DNA from: Nocardia fusca NBRC 14340
Lineage (GTDB): Bacteria > Actinomycetota > Actinomycetes > Mycobacteriales > Mycobacteriaceae
Length of the DNA stretch: 64,000 bases
Direction: 5' to 3'
Assembly (NCBI RefSeq): GCF_001618425.1
Contig: NZ_BDCU01000048.1
Coordinates: forward strand, 48,337 to 112,336
Shown here: one piece after another, positions 40,286 through 49,061 of the stretch
Position numbering within the stretch: position 1 is the first letter of the stretch
Layout: each line of letters begins with the position of its first letter
The notes under the pieces: model-generated
Database searches by the model: none
What the model was told of the DNA's origin: nothing
Seen by the model: only the letters and a program-made list of their open reading frames with translations
Made by a program: the position numbers and the translations under genes

Positions 40286-41595
40286 CCACCACGACGCTGA
40301 CCGAACCCGGGAAGACCTGGGAGATCGAGGAGTTCGAGAACGTGCCGGTGCCCGCCGACCGGCGGCGCGGCCTGGGCTCGGTCTCGGCGGTCTGGTTCGG
40401 TTTCCCGATGGTGCTGACCTGCGCCATATTCGGCGGACTGATCGTCTATTCGCTGGGTTTCGGGCTCGGGCTGCTCGCCATCGCGGTGGGCAATATCTGC
40501 ATGATGCTCTACGTCGGCGCGCTGAGCGTGCTCGCCGGGCGCACCGGTAAGAACTTCGCGCTCTCGGCCGCCGAAACCTTCGGCAGAGCCGGGGCTTTCA
40601 TCCCCTCCGCTTTCCTGGCGACCGTGGTGATCGGCTGGTTCGCTTTCCAGACCGGTATGGCCGGCGCGATCCTGCACGACACCCTGGGCTGGCACGAACA
40701 GTTGACCGCCCTCGCCGCCGGGCTCGGCTTCATCGCGGTGACCCTGCTCGGTATCCGGGCGCTGTCGGCGATCGGCATGATCGCGGCGCCGGTATACATC
40801 GTGCTGGGGCTGGTCGCGATCGGGCTCGCGGTCGCCGACGGCGGCTCCTCGCCCACCTCCTATCAGGGTCAGGCCGGCGCGGCCGCGATGAGTTTCGGGG
40901 CGGCGGTCACCCTGGTCATCGCCTCCTTCATCGACTCCGGCACCATGACCGCCGATTTCACCCGCTGGTCCCGCAACGGCCGCGAAGCCTTCCTCGCCGC
41001 GGCCTCGGCCTTCCCGGTGGGTAATTCGATCGCTCTGGTGATCGGCGGATTCGTGGTCGCTCTGGGCGGCAGCGCCGACCCCGCCACCGACGGGGGGAAC
41101 TTCCTCGGCCTCCTCGTCGACCACGGTGGGCTGCTGGTCCCGCTGGCCGTGGCGTTCGTGTTCATCAACCTGGGTTCGGTGTGCGCGCACTGCCTCTACA
41201 ACGGCGCGGTCGGCTGGAGCCAGCTTTCCGGCGGCCGGATGCGGCGGCTGACCCTCGTCCTCGGCGCGGTCGGCGTGGTGCTGGCGGTCGCGGGTATCTG
41301 GACGTATTTCGAACAGTGGCTCAACCTGCTGGGCGTGATCGTGCCGCCGATCGGCGCCGTGGTCATCCTCGATCAGCTGGTCCTGCCCCGGTTCGGGCTC
41401 GGCGCGCGTGATCGCCGCGCCCGCTGGCACCGGCCGGCGTTCGCGGCCTGGGCCGGGGGCGCGGTCGCCGCCCTGCTCACCCATCGGTTCGCCCCGTGGT
41501 TGTCGGACGCCGTCATCGGTTTCGCGGCCGCCGCACTGATTTTCACCCTCGGCGCGGCACTCACCGCGCGACGCGACAAGGAGCTCACCGCATGA
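40282..41595 (+). CDS. NCS1-family (CodB-like cytosine/purine) permease
   Basis: 437 residues, twelve helices. WFGFPMVLTCAIFGGLIVYS, GRTGKNFALSAAETFGRAG and FTRWSRNGREAFLAAASAF are NCS1 features of cytosine-permease type. A second importer in the same operon implies two related substrates or two affinities. Start and stop overlap the flanking genes by four bases each. Confidence 0.85.
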   Translation: MTTTTLTEPGKTWEIEEFENVPVPADRRRGLGSVSAVWFGFPMVLTCAIFGGLIVYSLGFGLGLLAIAVGNICMMLYVGALSVLAGRTGKNFALSAAETFGRAGAFIPSAFLATVVIGWFAFQTGMAGAILHDTLGWHEQLTALAAGLGFIAVTLLGIRALSAIGMIAAPVYIVLGLVAIGLAVADGGSSPTSYQGQAGAAAMSFGAAVTLVIASFIDSGTMTADFTRWSRNGREAFLAAASAFPVGNSIALVIGGFVVALGGSADPATDGGNFLGLLVDHGGLLVPLAVAFVFINLGSVCAHCLYNGAVGWSQLSGGRMRRLTLVLGAVGVVLAVAGIWTYFEQWLNLLGVIVPPIGAVVILDQLVLPRFGLGARDRRARWHRPAFAAWAGGAVAALLTHRFAPWLSDAVIGFAAAALIFTLGAALTARRDKELTA

Positions 41596-42293
41596 CCACC
41601 ACCACCGTGGACGCCACCCCCTACACCTGGCCGTTCGACGGCCCGATCGACCCGGCCCGCACCGCGCTGCTGCTCATCGATTGGCAGACCGATTTCTGCG
41701 GCCCCGGCGGCTACGTCGATCAGATGGGCTACGACCTGTCCCTCACCCGGGCCGGCCTGGAACCCACCGCCCGGGTACTGGCCGCCGCCCGCGAGCTCGG
41801 TCTCACGGTGATCCACACCCGTGAAGGCCACCGCCCCGACCTCTCCGACCTCCCCGCCAACAAACGCTGGCGGTCCGCGCAGGTCGGCGCGGAGATCGGC
41901 AGCGTGGGCCCGTGCGGGCGGATCCTGGTGCGCGGTGAACCGGGCTGGGAGATCGTGCCCGAGGTCGCGCCGATCCCCGGTGAACCGGTCGTCGACAAGC
42001 CCGGCAAGGGCGCCTTCTACGCCACCGATCTCGACCTGCTGCTGCGCGGCGCGGGGATAACCCACATCGTCCTCACCGGCATCACCACCGATGTCTGCGT
42101 GCACACCACCATGCGCGAGGCCAACGACCGCGGCTACGAATGCCTGATCCTCTCCGACTGCACCGGGGCCACCGACCGCACACACCATGAGGCGGCCTTG
42201 AGCATGGTCACCATGCAGGGCGGCATCTTCGGCGCGGTCGCCACCTCCGACCAGTTGCTGGCCGCCCTCGGGCAGCAGTCCGTCCTCGCATGA
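41592..42293 (+). CDS. Isochorismatase-fold cysteine hydrolase (biuret amidohydrolase-like)
   Basis: 233 residues. Catalytic triad positions are visible: D30 in LLIDWQTDF, K136 in VVDKPGKGAFYAT, and C169 in GITTDVCVHTT with the usual cis-peptide. DKPGKGAFYAT is typical of the biuret hydrolase BiuH and N-carbamoylsarcosine amidase branch. After cyanuric acid ring opening, biuret would be cut to allophanate and ammonia. An ureidomalonate-type substrate is the alternative if the ring enzyme is a barbiturase. Confidence 0.8.
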   Translation: MTTTTVDATPYTWPFDGPIDPARTALLLIDWQTDFCGPGGYVDQMGYDLSLTRAGLEPTARVLAAARELGLTVIHTREGHRPDLSDLPANKRWRSAQVGAEIGSVGPCGRILVRGEPGWEIVPEVAPIPGEPVVDKPGKGAFYATDLDLLLRGAGITHIVLTGITTDVCVHTTMREANDRGYECLILSDCTGATDRTHHEAALSMVTMQGGIFGAVATSDQLLAALGQQSVLA

Positions 42294-42946
42294 GAGTCGT
42301 CCTGATCCACGGCGTGGCCACCGACAGCCGGGTGTGGGCGGGCACGATCGCCGCCCTCGGCCCGGCCGTCGAGGTCCACGCCCCCGACCGGCCGCAGTCG
42401 GGCGATATGGACACCGAGATCGCCGCCCTCGCGCCGCTGTGCGCGGGGGCGCTCGTGGTGGGGGTCAGCGGCGGTGCGACCCTGGGCCTGGAGCTGGCCG
42501 CCCGCGGTGTCGAATTCGCCCGGGCGCTGCTGCACGAACCGGCGGCCGGGTCGCTGGCGCCGGGCCTGCTCGACGAGGTGGCCCTGGCGTTCCGGCGGCA
42601 GGGCGTGGCCGGATTCGGCGGGGCTCTCTACGGTCCGAGCTGGACACCGGAACTCACGACGGCCTCGCGGGACACCGTCGCCGGAGAGCTCGCGATGTTC
42701 CGCGCGTTCGAACCCGGGCCGGTGGGCCGGTCGGCGGACCGGATCACGCTGACCGTAGGCCGCTATTCGTCGCCGGCCCGGCACCGATCCGTCCGCGATC
42801 TGGGCGCGACGTTCGGTATCGAGTCGCGGGTCCTCTCCGGCGCCGGCCACGCGGCACACCTGGAGATCCCCGGTCAGTTGGCGCACTGGGTCCGGCGGCG
42901 CTGCGGCGCCGACCTCGGCTCGTACTGTCTACCCCCTTTCCCGTGA
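42290..42946 (+). CDS. Alpha/beta hydrolase, last gene of the ring-amide operon
   Basis: 218 residues. VVLIHGVATDSRVW, the nucleophile elbow VGVSGGATLG (Ser), and the His in GAGHAAHLE give an alpha/beta hydrolase triad. It is short for the family, with a reduced cap. ATGA-coupled to the isochorismatase gene, so a hydrolytic step late in the same pathway is likely. Neither allophanate hydrolase nor urease is present in the window. Confidence 0.75.
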   Translation: MRVVLIHGVATDSRVWAGTIAALGPAVEVHAPDRPQSGDMDTEIAALAPLCAGALVVGVSGGATLGLELAARGVEFARALLHEPAAGSLAPGLLDEVALAFRRQGVAGFGGALYGPSWTPELTTASRDTVAGELAMFRAFEPGPVGRSADRITLTVGRYSSPARHRSVRDLGATFGIESRVLSGAGHAAHLEIPGQLAHWVRRRCGADLGSYCLPPFP

Positions 42947-43423
42947 ACGGCGGCAAATAAAACGAATGGTCATACGCTATTCCTCCGGCCACGGGCGCCG
43001 AGTCCGGCCCGATCGGACAGGCGCCCGATTCCGTTTGTGCGCGCAGCACGAGAGCGCGCCGATGTTTCATGACGCCGGCCCATAGGCGACGCCGCCGGGC
43101 CGCCTTACGATGGCACTGCCAAGTCCGATCGGGCACCTCCTTCGTGCGATGCCACTGGGGATTTCGGCACCGATCGGAGTTCGAGATGTTGTGCGGTGGA
43201 GAGACACGATGCCGGTGAAAGCCCAACAGGCCGGCCGCTGAATCTCCCTCGAGCCCCCGCCGGTTCATTCCACACCGAATCCATCGCGAAAGTACGACTC
43301 ACCAATGCACGTTCAGCTGTATCGCGCGCCCGGAATTGGATGCTCGTCGGTCCACGGCCGCGCAGAAGGTTCCCGGACCGCCGTGCGGCGCGCACCGCGC
43401 ATCACCCCGAGGAGAGGGTGATC
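42947..43423. other. Intergenic region, nothing recognised
   Basis: About 480 bases with a locally AT-rich spot (GGCAAATAAAACGAATGG near 42954) that could be a promoter. No supported gene on either strand. Confidence 0.4.
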
Positions 43424-43927
43424 GTGCGGCCACAGCCCGCCTCGAGCACATCGTGCCTGCCCACGGCCACCGAGTTGCTGTACGCGGTCGGCGGCCGCCG
43501 CGCCGAGGGGCCGGTGTGCAGCCTCGCGTCGGCACTGTCGGAGTCCTATCGGCTCGAAGCGGGGCTCGCCGGAATCCGGCTGCAATCGCGCCGGCGGACG
43601 CTGATCGCCGAGATCGACGCCTGGAGTTCGCGGCACCTGCCCGCGCCGACCGCGGGTATTCGCGTCTACGAACGCACCCTCGGTGAACTCATCGATGTGA
43701 TCGCCGCCGGCGCCGCGCGCGCGTTCCATCTGCTGCGCCACGACGACCCGGCCGGTGAGCTCATGCACTTCGAATGGACCCGCCTCGCGGAGCTGCAGCT
43801 GATCTACCGCGATCTGGTGCACGATGTCGAGAGCGGGCGCTGCTGCCTGCCGAGCGAACAGCACCTCCGGGTGGTGCCCGAGCGGATGCCGTATCAGCTG
43901 CCCTTCGGGACGGGAGAGTCGAATTGA
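43424..43927 (+). CDS. DUF4254 domain protein
   Basis: 167 residues, helical. IRLQSRRRTLIAEIDAWSSRH, YERTLGELIDVIAAGAARAF and MHFEWTRLAELQLIYRDLVH match the actinobacterial DUF4254 pattern (repeated ID-W, TLGExID, W-xLAEL). Function unknown. The GTG at 43424 stands eight bases after GAGGAGAGG; the frame is open further upstream without support. It overlaps the hydrolase start by four bases. Confidence 0.6.
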   Translation: MRPQPASSTSCLPTATELLYAVGGRRAEGPVCSLASALSESYRLEAGLAGIRLQSRRRTLIAEIDAWSSRHLPAPTAGIRVYERTLGELIDVIAAGAARAFHLLRHDDPAGELMHFEWTRLAELQLIYRDLVHDVESGRCCLPSEQHLRVVPERMPYQLPFGTGESN

Positions 43928-44748
43928 GTGGGGTGGACCGAGACATTCCCACCGGACTGGGCACGCTCCACGTCCGGATCACCGGGGCCGGGCCGGCGAT
44001 GCTGCTGTGGCCGAGCCTGCTGATGGACCACACGCTCTGGGACGGCCAGGTCGCCTATTTCTCCACGCGGTTCACCACCGTCGCCCTCGACCCACCGGGC
44101 CACGGCGCGAGCACCCCGCTGGACCGGCCGTTCACCTTCGGTGAATGCGCCCAGGCCCTGCTCCAGGTCCTCGACACCCTCGAGATCGACCGCGCGCACC
44201 TCATGGGGAATTCCTGGGGCGCCATGATCGGCACCACCTTCAGCGCGCTCTATCCGGAGCGAGTGCTGACCGCCGTCCTGATGAACGGCACGGCCTCACC
44301 GGCCGGGACGCGTCAGCGCCTCGAATACGGTGCCTTGCTCGCACTCGCGCGCGTGCTGGGTGGATTCCGGGGGCCGCTCGTGCACGCCGCGCTGTCGGCG
44401 TTCCTGGGTCCGGAAACGATGCGGAGCCGGCCACAGGTGGTCGAGCAGGTGCGGCGTACGGTGCGCGCCGACGATATCGGGTCGGTGGCGCATGCGGTGC
44501 GCAGTGTAGTCATTCGCCGTCCGGACCAGCGCGAACTCGCCGCCTCCATCCGCACGCCCACGCTGGTCGTCGGGGGCCGGCAGGATTCGACCTTCCCGCC
44601 CGCCGAGGTCGAAGAGATGGCGCGCGCCATTCCCGGCGCCGAGCTGTCGTTCCTGGAGGACGCCGCCCATCTGGTGGCCCTCGAAGTACCGGACGCGGTG
44701 AACGCCCTGGTCGACGACTTCCTCCGCCGTCACGCACCGCACGGCTGA
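43924..44748 (+). CDS. Alpha/beta hydrolase
   Basis: 274 residues. Canonical triad: Ser in LMGNSWGAMIG, Asp in VVGGRQDSTFP, His in EDAAHLVALE. DPPGHGAS is the usual oxyanion-side motif. The TTG at 43924 overlaps the DUF4254 stop (TTGA) and has GGGAG seven bases upstream; a GTG at 43933 is the alternative. Esterase or haloperoxidase-like activity is possible; substrate unknown. Confidence 0.75.
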   Translation: MSGVDRDIPTGLGTLHVRITGAGPAMLLWPSLLMDHTLWDGQVAYFSTRFTTVALDPPGHGASTPLDRPFTFGECAQALLQVLDTLEIDRAHLMGNSWGAMIGTTFSALYPERVLTAVLMNGTASPAGTRQRLEYGALLALARVLGGFRGPLVHAALSAFLGPETMRSRPQVVEQVRRTVRADDIGSVAHAVRSVVIRRPDQRELAASIRTPTLVVGGRQDSTFPPAEVEEMARAIPGAELSFLEDAAHLVALEVPDAVNALVDDFLRRHAPHG

Positions 44749-44832
44749 ACCCTGGCACACCGGGCCGCGCGGGGGTCACGAACGGTCGGCTGCCCCGGTA
44801 TTCGCGGTATCGACGGCGACATCCCGACCGCG

Positions 44833-45777
44833 TTACGGTGCCGGGTCGTCGCGCAGCGGCGCCAACTGCTCGGTACGTCCCTCGGTGGCGGGATACACCT
44901 CCCAGGCGGGAAGTCGCTTGCCGGTATTGTCGAACGCCTCTTCGACGGCGAGGAACGGCTGGCGGTCCCACATGATCTGCGATCCGGTGGCGAAGTACAC
45001 ATCGCGGGTGAAGCCCTCCCGGTGCAGAGCTTCGGCGAAACGAAAGGCCACGGTCTCGTCCGGTCTACCGGCTTTACCGGCCAGCATGACGAGGCTGCGT
45101 TCGGGTTCGGCGTTCGCCAGATCCCGCAGGACACGCTCGTGGGCTACGACCCTGGCGAAATGCTCCGGCTCGAGCTCTACTGTCGTACCACCGAGATCGA
45201 GTCGGTCATCGTGCGGATCGAAGGTCGGGACCTCTGCTTTCACCAAGAACGCCGGCCTCCTGGCGTCCAGTTCCGCGTGCACGTAGATGGCAGTGCCGTC
45301 GAGCCACGGTAGCCCGCCGGCGCCGGTGTACTCCGCCTTCCCGCTGTTCACGAACCGGAATGTGGTGTAGGCGCCGATCCGGTCGGGAATCGCGAGACGA
45401 TCCATGAAATCCGCGGTGATGTCGGAGTGTGGATAGGCCATTCCCTTGACCGCACCGGAGGGGTCCCGTATACCTACCTTGCCGACGTCCCCGGTCCACA
45501 GGCCGAGTTCCCGCCCGTTCAGGTCGATGCCGTGCAGTGGAACACCGCGGATCGGGCGGACACCGTTCTCCGGGAGTTCGAAGTCCTTCATCGGGGCGGC
45601 GTAGTCGAGCAGGCCGGCGTCGTCGTCGGACAACGAGAACTCGTCCAGGCTGCGCCGGATCACGATGGAGGTCCGGTGGCGATACTGGTGAGCCCAAGAA
45701 TGCGTCAACTGGCCGGTGGTGTCGGTCAAGCGCTGTCCGAGAACCATGCCTATCCGGACGAGTTCGCCGTGACGCAT
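44833..45777 (-). CDS. Unknown protein, possibly related to actinobacterial 'lonely Cys' proteins
   Basis: 314 residues with a strong GAGGGAGGGG site. The C-terminal half (TTVELEPEHFARVVAHERVL, ERSLVMLAGKAGRP, RFAEALHREGFTRDVYFATG) has a caspase/CHAT-like alternation of strands and helices seen in 'lonely Cys' polymorphic-type proteins, but no catalytic Cys is at the expected place. The N-terminal half (DPSGAVKGMAYPHSDITADF) is unrecognised. No signal peptide. It lies beside the XRE/DUF6879 group on the same strand. Function not assigned. Confidence 0.5.
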   Translation of the reverse strand: MRHGELVRIGMVLGQRLTDTTGQLTHSWAHQYRHRTSIVIRRSLDEFSLSDDDAGLLDYAAPMKDFELPENGVRPIRGVPLHGIDLNGRELGLWTGDVGKVGIRDPSGAVKGMAYPHSDITADFMDRLAIPDRIGAYTTFRFVNSGKAEYTGAGGLPWLDGTAIYVHAELDARRPAFLVKAEVPTFDPHDDRLDLGGTTVELEPEHFARVVAHERVLRDLANAEPERSLVMLAGKAGRPDETVAFRFAEALHREGFTRDVYFATGSQIMWDRQPFLAVEEAFDNTGKRLPAWEVYPATEGRTEQLAPLRDDPAP

Positions 45778-45864
45778 CGCCCCTCCCTCTGGTTGATGGC
45801 CGCACGAACCTCGCCACTATGACAACACACCGGCCGTGGCGGGTCCAGCACGCCGGGTGTTCCG

Positions 45865-46713
45865 TCAACTGCTCCCGCTGGGCACCGTCCGCCGCCGCAC
45901 CGCCGCCTTGATCAGCGCCCGTGCCCCCTCCCCCGTCTCCGACTGCCGGGCCAGGATATCGAACGCCCGCCCGTACACATCGATCTCGCGCGGCTGGGTG
46001 ATGGTGAGTTCGGCGGCCGTCCCCTCGACCATGACCAGCCGATTGTCGAACATGGCGAAATTCGTCGATACCACCAGCGCTTCGGCGGTGAACGGAACGA
46101 TTCCGATGGTCACGCGGGGCATGCCGATCAGAGAGGACAGCCGATCGAGCTGTCCGATCATGACCGCATCGTCGCCGACCGTGGTGTAGAGGGCCTGCTC
46201 GGCGATCAGGAAGTGGAACAGATGGTCGCGCTGGTACAGGATGCGTTGCCGTTCCATCCGCTTCGACACGGCGTTCTCGACATCGTCGGGGACGCGGTGG
46301 AATTCGATACCGCGGCGCAGTTTTGCGGCCGCGTACTCCGCTGTCTGGAGCAGCCCGGGTACGATCTGCGGCTGGAAATCGCGGATATGGGCGGCCCCCG
46401 CCTCCAGTTTCAGCGATTTCTGCTGTCGGCGGCCGAGGCCGGTGCCGAGGATCTTGCGCCATTCGAGGTAGGCGACCTCGATGGTGTTCGAGGTGGCCAG
46501 CAGGTCCGGTAGCTGGTCCTCGGCGCCGCAGTGGCGGCAGTACGCGCGGATATCGTCGTCGGAGGGCCTGATCCGGGCGAACTCGATCTTGCTCACCTTG
46601 GATTCGTGCCAGCCGCAGAGTTGCGCGAGTCTACGGTTGGTGAGGCCGGCCCGGCGCCGCAGCTCCCGCAGCCGTGCCCCGAGAGCTTCTCGCGCGTCGT
46701 GCACTTCGTTCAT
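45865..46713 (-). CDS. XRE-family regulator with DUF5753 domain
   Basis: 282 residues. HTH at about 10-65 (RLRELRRRAGLTNRRLAQLC, then GWHESKVSKIE). The rest is a DUF5753 domain with FQPQIVPGLLQTAEYAAAKL, KRMERQRIL and MVEGTAAELTIT. These regulators typically pair with small DUF397/DUF6879 genes in actinomycetes. Its ATG overlaps the stop of the DUF6879 gene. Role in development or secondary metabolism is only a family expectation. Confidence 0.85.
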   Translation of the reverse strand: MNEVHDAREALGARLRELRRRAGLTNRRLAQLCGWHESKVSKIEFARIRPSDDDIRAYCRHCGAEDQLPDLLATSNTIEVAYLEWRKILGTGLGRRQQKSLKLEAGAAHIRDFQPQIVPGLLQTAEYAAAKLRRGIEFHRVPDDVENAVSKRMERQRILYQRDHLFHFLIAEQALYTTVGDDAVMIGQLDRLSSLIGMPRVTIGIVPFTAEALVVSTNFAMFDNRLVMVEGTAAELTITQPREIDVYGRAFDILARQSETGEGARALIKAAVRRRTVPSGSS

Positions 46714-47231
46714 CGGTCGACATATTCCGTGTAGGGCGTTGCCATATCCCAGAGCCGGTGCTTCACGCACCGGGCGTACTGGATGATCCCCCGATCGGTC
46801 GTCACCGCGAGACCGCAGGGTTTACCGTGCTCGTCGACCAGGTTGTAGACGACGCGATCGTCATCGATCAGCCACCAGTCATCCGAGGGCACGTCGCCGG
46901 CCAGATGCCGCGGGACGTACCGGATATCCTCGCCCGCATCGGTATTGGTGCCGGTCACCGAGAGCAACCAGCGGTGATAGTCGCTGTGCGGCACCGACAC
47001 CACGCGGACCCGTCGTACCGTGACGCCCCGGCCGATCGTCTCCCGGATCAGCATGTTCCAGCGATCCTTCTCATCGTCCGGTAACGCGGGCCGGCCGGAC
47101 AGGAAGCGACCGAGTCGTCCGGTTTCGGCGGGCACGGTATACACGTCACGGACTTCCAGATGAAATGCCTCGGAGACGCATTCGCGGAAGAGCGCGGCCC
47201 AGTCCGGCGGCTCATGCGGAAGATAGCGCAC
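46710..47231 (-). CDS. DUF6879 family protein
   Basis: 173 residues. LFRECVSEAFHLEVRDVYTV near the start, RVVSVPHSDYHRWLL and DDWWLIDDDRVVYNLVDEHG are the DUF6879 pattern found beside XRE/DUF5753 genes. The GTG at 47231 has GAAGGA upstream and overlaps the end of the next gene upstream by 20 bases. Function unknown; likely a partner of the regulator. Confidence 0.8.
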   Translation of the reverse strand: MRYLPHEPPDWAALFRECVSEAFHLEVRDVYTVPAETGRLGRFLSGRPALPDDEKDRWNMLIRETIGRGVTVRRVRVVSVPHSDYHRWLLSVTGTNTDAGEDIRYVPRHLAGDVPSDDWWLIDDDRVVYNLVDEHGKPCGLAVTTDRGIIQYARCVKHRLWDMATPYTEYVDR

Positions 47232-47541
47232 CGTAGAACGTCCTTCTCGTTTTCGGGACTTCGATCGCGACCTCGTCGGGTGCCAGATCGAGCTGCTCCA
47301 AGATCTCACGCTCGGCGACCGGACGGCCGGCGAGGGTGAACGTTCCCCGGCCGGTATCCTGCATGGGCGCGCCGATGAAGGTGTCGGGTTCGGCGTAACC
47401 GAGCAGTAGATGCGGGATCTCGACGGTCGCCGGTCTGTCCGTCTCCCATCCCTGCACCAGATAGCTTCCCTGATCGGTCGTGTACAGACTGGGGCATCCA
47501 CCGAGATCCGAGCCCCCCTTACCGAGAAACCGCAGACGCAT
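47212..47541 (-). CDS. Small conserved protein of the XRE/DUF6879 group
   Basis: 109 residues. MRLRFLGKGGSDLGGCPSLY, TTDQGSYLVQGWETD, then VEIPHLLLGYAEPDTF. Genes of this shape commonly precede DUF6879 in actinomycetes. CAGGGG lies seven bases before the ATG. First gene of the four-gene minus-strand unit 47541-45865/44833. Function unknown. Confidence 0.7.
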   Translation of the reverse strand: MRLRFLGKGGSDLGGCPSLYTTDQGSYLVQGWETDRPATVEIPHLLLGYAEPDTFIGAPMQDTGRGTFTLAGRPVAEREILEQLDLAPDEVAIEVPKTRRTFYGALSSA

Positions 47542-47761
47542 ACTTAAACCCCTGTTCGATGGTTAGCACGAGTTTTCCCGCACTTCGTACATGATGCACT
47601 TTTCCGCTGAGACCGGGAAAACAGCGCGGCGTAGTTGTGCAAACTTGTGCTTACTGCTCGCCGAGATCGGTCTGCACTCCTTAACGTCGGTTCAACCGTC
47701 GCGCCCGGTGAACCGTGCCGGGAACATGTTTGCGGGCCGACCATACGACCAAGGGGTGAGC

Positions 47762-48085
47762 ATGCGATTCGAGGTGAAGGTGAGCAGATACGGGGACCGC
47801 TGGCTCATCTCCGCACCTGCGTTCGGTGTCCGGAAGATCGTGGACGAGGAGTCCGCCATCCGGCGCGAGGCATACCGCCTGATCGCCCGATGTGGCACCG
47901 CACCGGGTGATTTCGAGGTCGAACTCGTACCGGGCGCGGGCGCCGAGATCGCGGCGGTCGGCGACGATCCGGCGGGACCCGTGGAAGCTCCTGGCCCCCA
48001 GCGTTTTCCCCGCGGTGCGTCGGTACACGAAAACCGGGCCGGTGTGCGGCGCACGGACGAGCCACTGGTCGACGACGGCTTCTGA
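47762..48085 (+). CDS. Small hypothetical protein (HicB-like N-terminus)
   Basis: 107 residues. The first 55 or so (MRFEVKVSRYGDRWLISAPA, DEESAIRREAYRLIARC) recall the partial RNase H-like fold of HicB-type antitoxins. The C-terminal half is polar and probably disordered. AGGGG precedes the ATG. No HicA toxin gene is adjacent. It is divergent from the XRE group over 220 bases that must contain both promoters. Confidence 0.5.
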   Translation: MRFEVKVSRYGDRWLISAPAFGVRKIVDEESAIRREAYRLIARCGTAPGDFEVELVPGAGAEIAAVGDDPAGPVEAPGPQRFPRGASVHENRAGVRRTDEPLVDDGF

Positions 48086-48114
48086 CCCAGATGTAGGCGT
48101 TCTAGAGTCGTGGC

Positions 48115-49023
48115 ATGGGATTTCGGGTCGGCGACCGTGCCGTAGACGTCCGCGACATCGTGGCCGGGCAGCTACCCGACTATCGGATCGACACGGTGAC
48201 GCTGCTCGGGGAGGGGGAGGACAACCTCGCCTACGAGGTCAACGGCGAGTTGATCGTGCGTTTCACCAAGGAACCCGATCCCGAGAGCCGAGCCGCGCGG
48301 GTGATCGATGAAGCCACTCTGCTGGCCGCTGTCGCGGATATCTCGCCGCTGCCGGTGCCCGAGCCGTGTTTCCGGGTTCCCGAGCAGGGTTGCCTGGCGT
48401 ATTTCGCACTCCCCGGCCGACCGCTGATCGATCTCCCCGCGCCGCAGCGATCGGCCCATATGCGGTCGATCGCTGCGGTGCTCGGTCGATTCCTCGCCGC
48501 CCTGCACACCGCTCCCGCCGACCGGATGGCCGGCCTGGTGGGCACCGACGACGAGCCGAAGGAATTGTGGCTCGCGGAGGCCACGGCGACCTATGAGACG
48601 ATCGCCGACGCAGTTCCGTGCGGGCACCGCGCGGCGGTGGAGGCGTTTCTCGCGACAACGCCGCCGGCGGATCGCCATGGCCTGGTGTTCTCCCACAACG
48701 ACCTCGGGATAGAGCATGTTCTCGTGGAACCGGTTTCGGGAACGGTTACCGGCGTCATCGATTGGAGCGACGCCGCGATGGTCGACCCGGCCTACGATTT
48801 CGGCCTCGTCTACCGCGACCTCGGCCCGGCCGCCCTGGACACGGCGTTGGCCGAATATCGGACAGCTGCCCACGATATGCGGGCGATCCGGGCGCGTGCC
48901 GCCTTCTATGCCAGGTGCAGCGTGCTGGAGGATATGGCCTACGGGCTCGAGCACGGGCTGCGCAAATACCTCGACAAGAGCCGCACGGCATTGACGTGGC
49001 TGTATCCGCCCGCGGCCGAATAG
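48115..49023 (+). CDS. Aminoglycoside phosphotransferase-family kinase
   Basis: 302 residues. Kinase-like fold: LLGEGEDNLAYEVNGELIVRF (ATP-binding), catalytic loop FSHNDLGIEHVLV and metal-binding VIDWSDAAMVDPAYDFGLV. The APH group phosphorylates aminoglycosides, choline, homoserine or similar; substrate cannot be told from sequence. It begins 29 bases after the preceding small gene, possibly in one transcript. Confidence 0.85.
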   Translation: MGFRVGDRAVDVRDIVAGQLPDYRIDTVTLLGEGEDNLAYEVNGELIVRFTKEPDPESRAARVIDEATLLAAVADISPLPVPEPCFRVPEQGCLAYFALPGRPLIDLPAPQRSAHMRSIAAVLGRFLAALHTAPADRMAGLVGTDDEPKELWLAEATATYETIADAVPCGHRAAVEAFLATTPPADRHGLVFSHNDLGIEHVLVEPVSGTVTGVIDWSDAAMVDPAYDFGLVYRDLGPAALDTALAEYRTAAHDMRAIRARAAFYARCSVLEDMAYGLEHGLRKYLDKSRTALTWLYPPAAE

Positions 49024-49024
49024 C

Positions 49025-49040
49025 CCGACCCTCAGGTCGG
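49025..49040. terminator. Short hairpin between convergent genes
   Basis: CCGACC/GGTCGG with a CTCA loop, one base past the stop at 49023. The convergent gene ends at 49062. Confidence 0.4.
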
Positions 49041-49061
49041 CGCCCGGTCGTGTTCGGGGAT

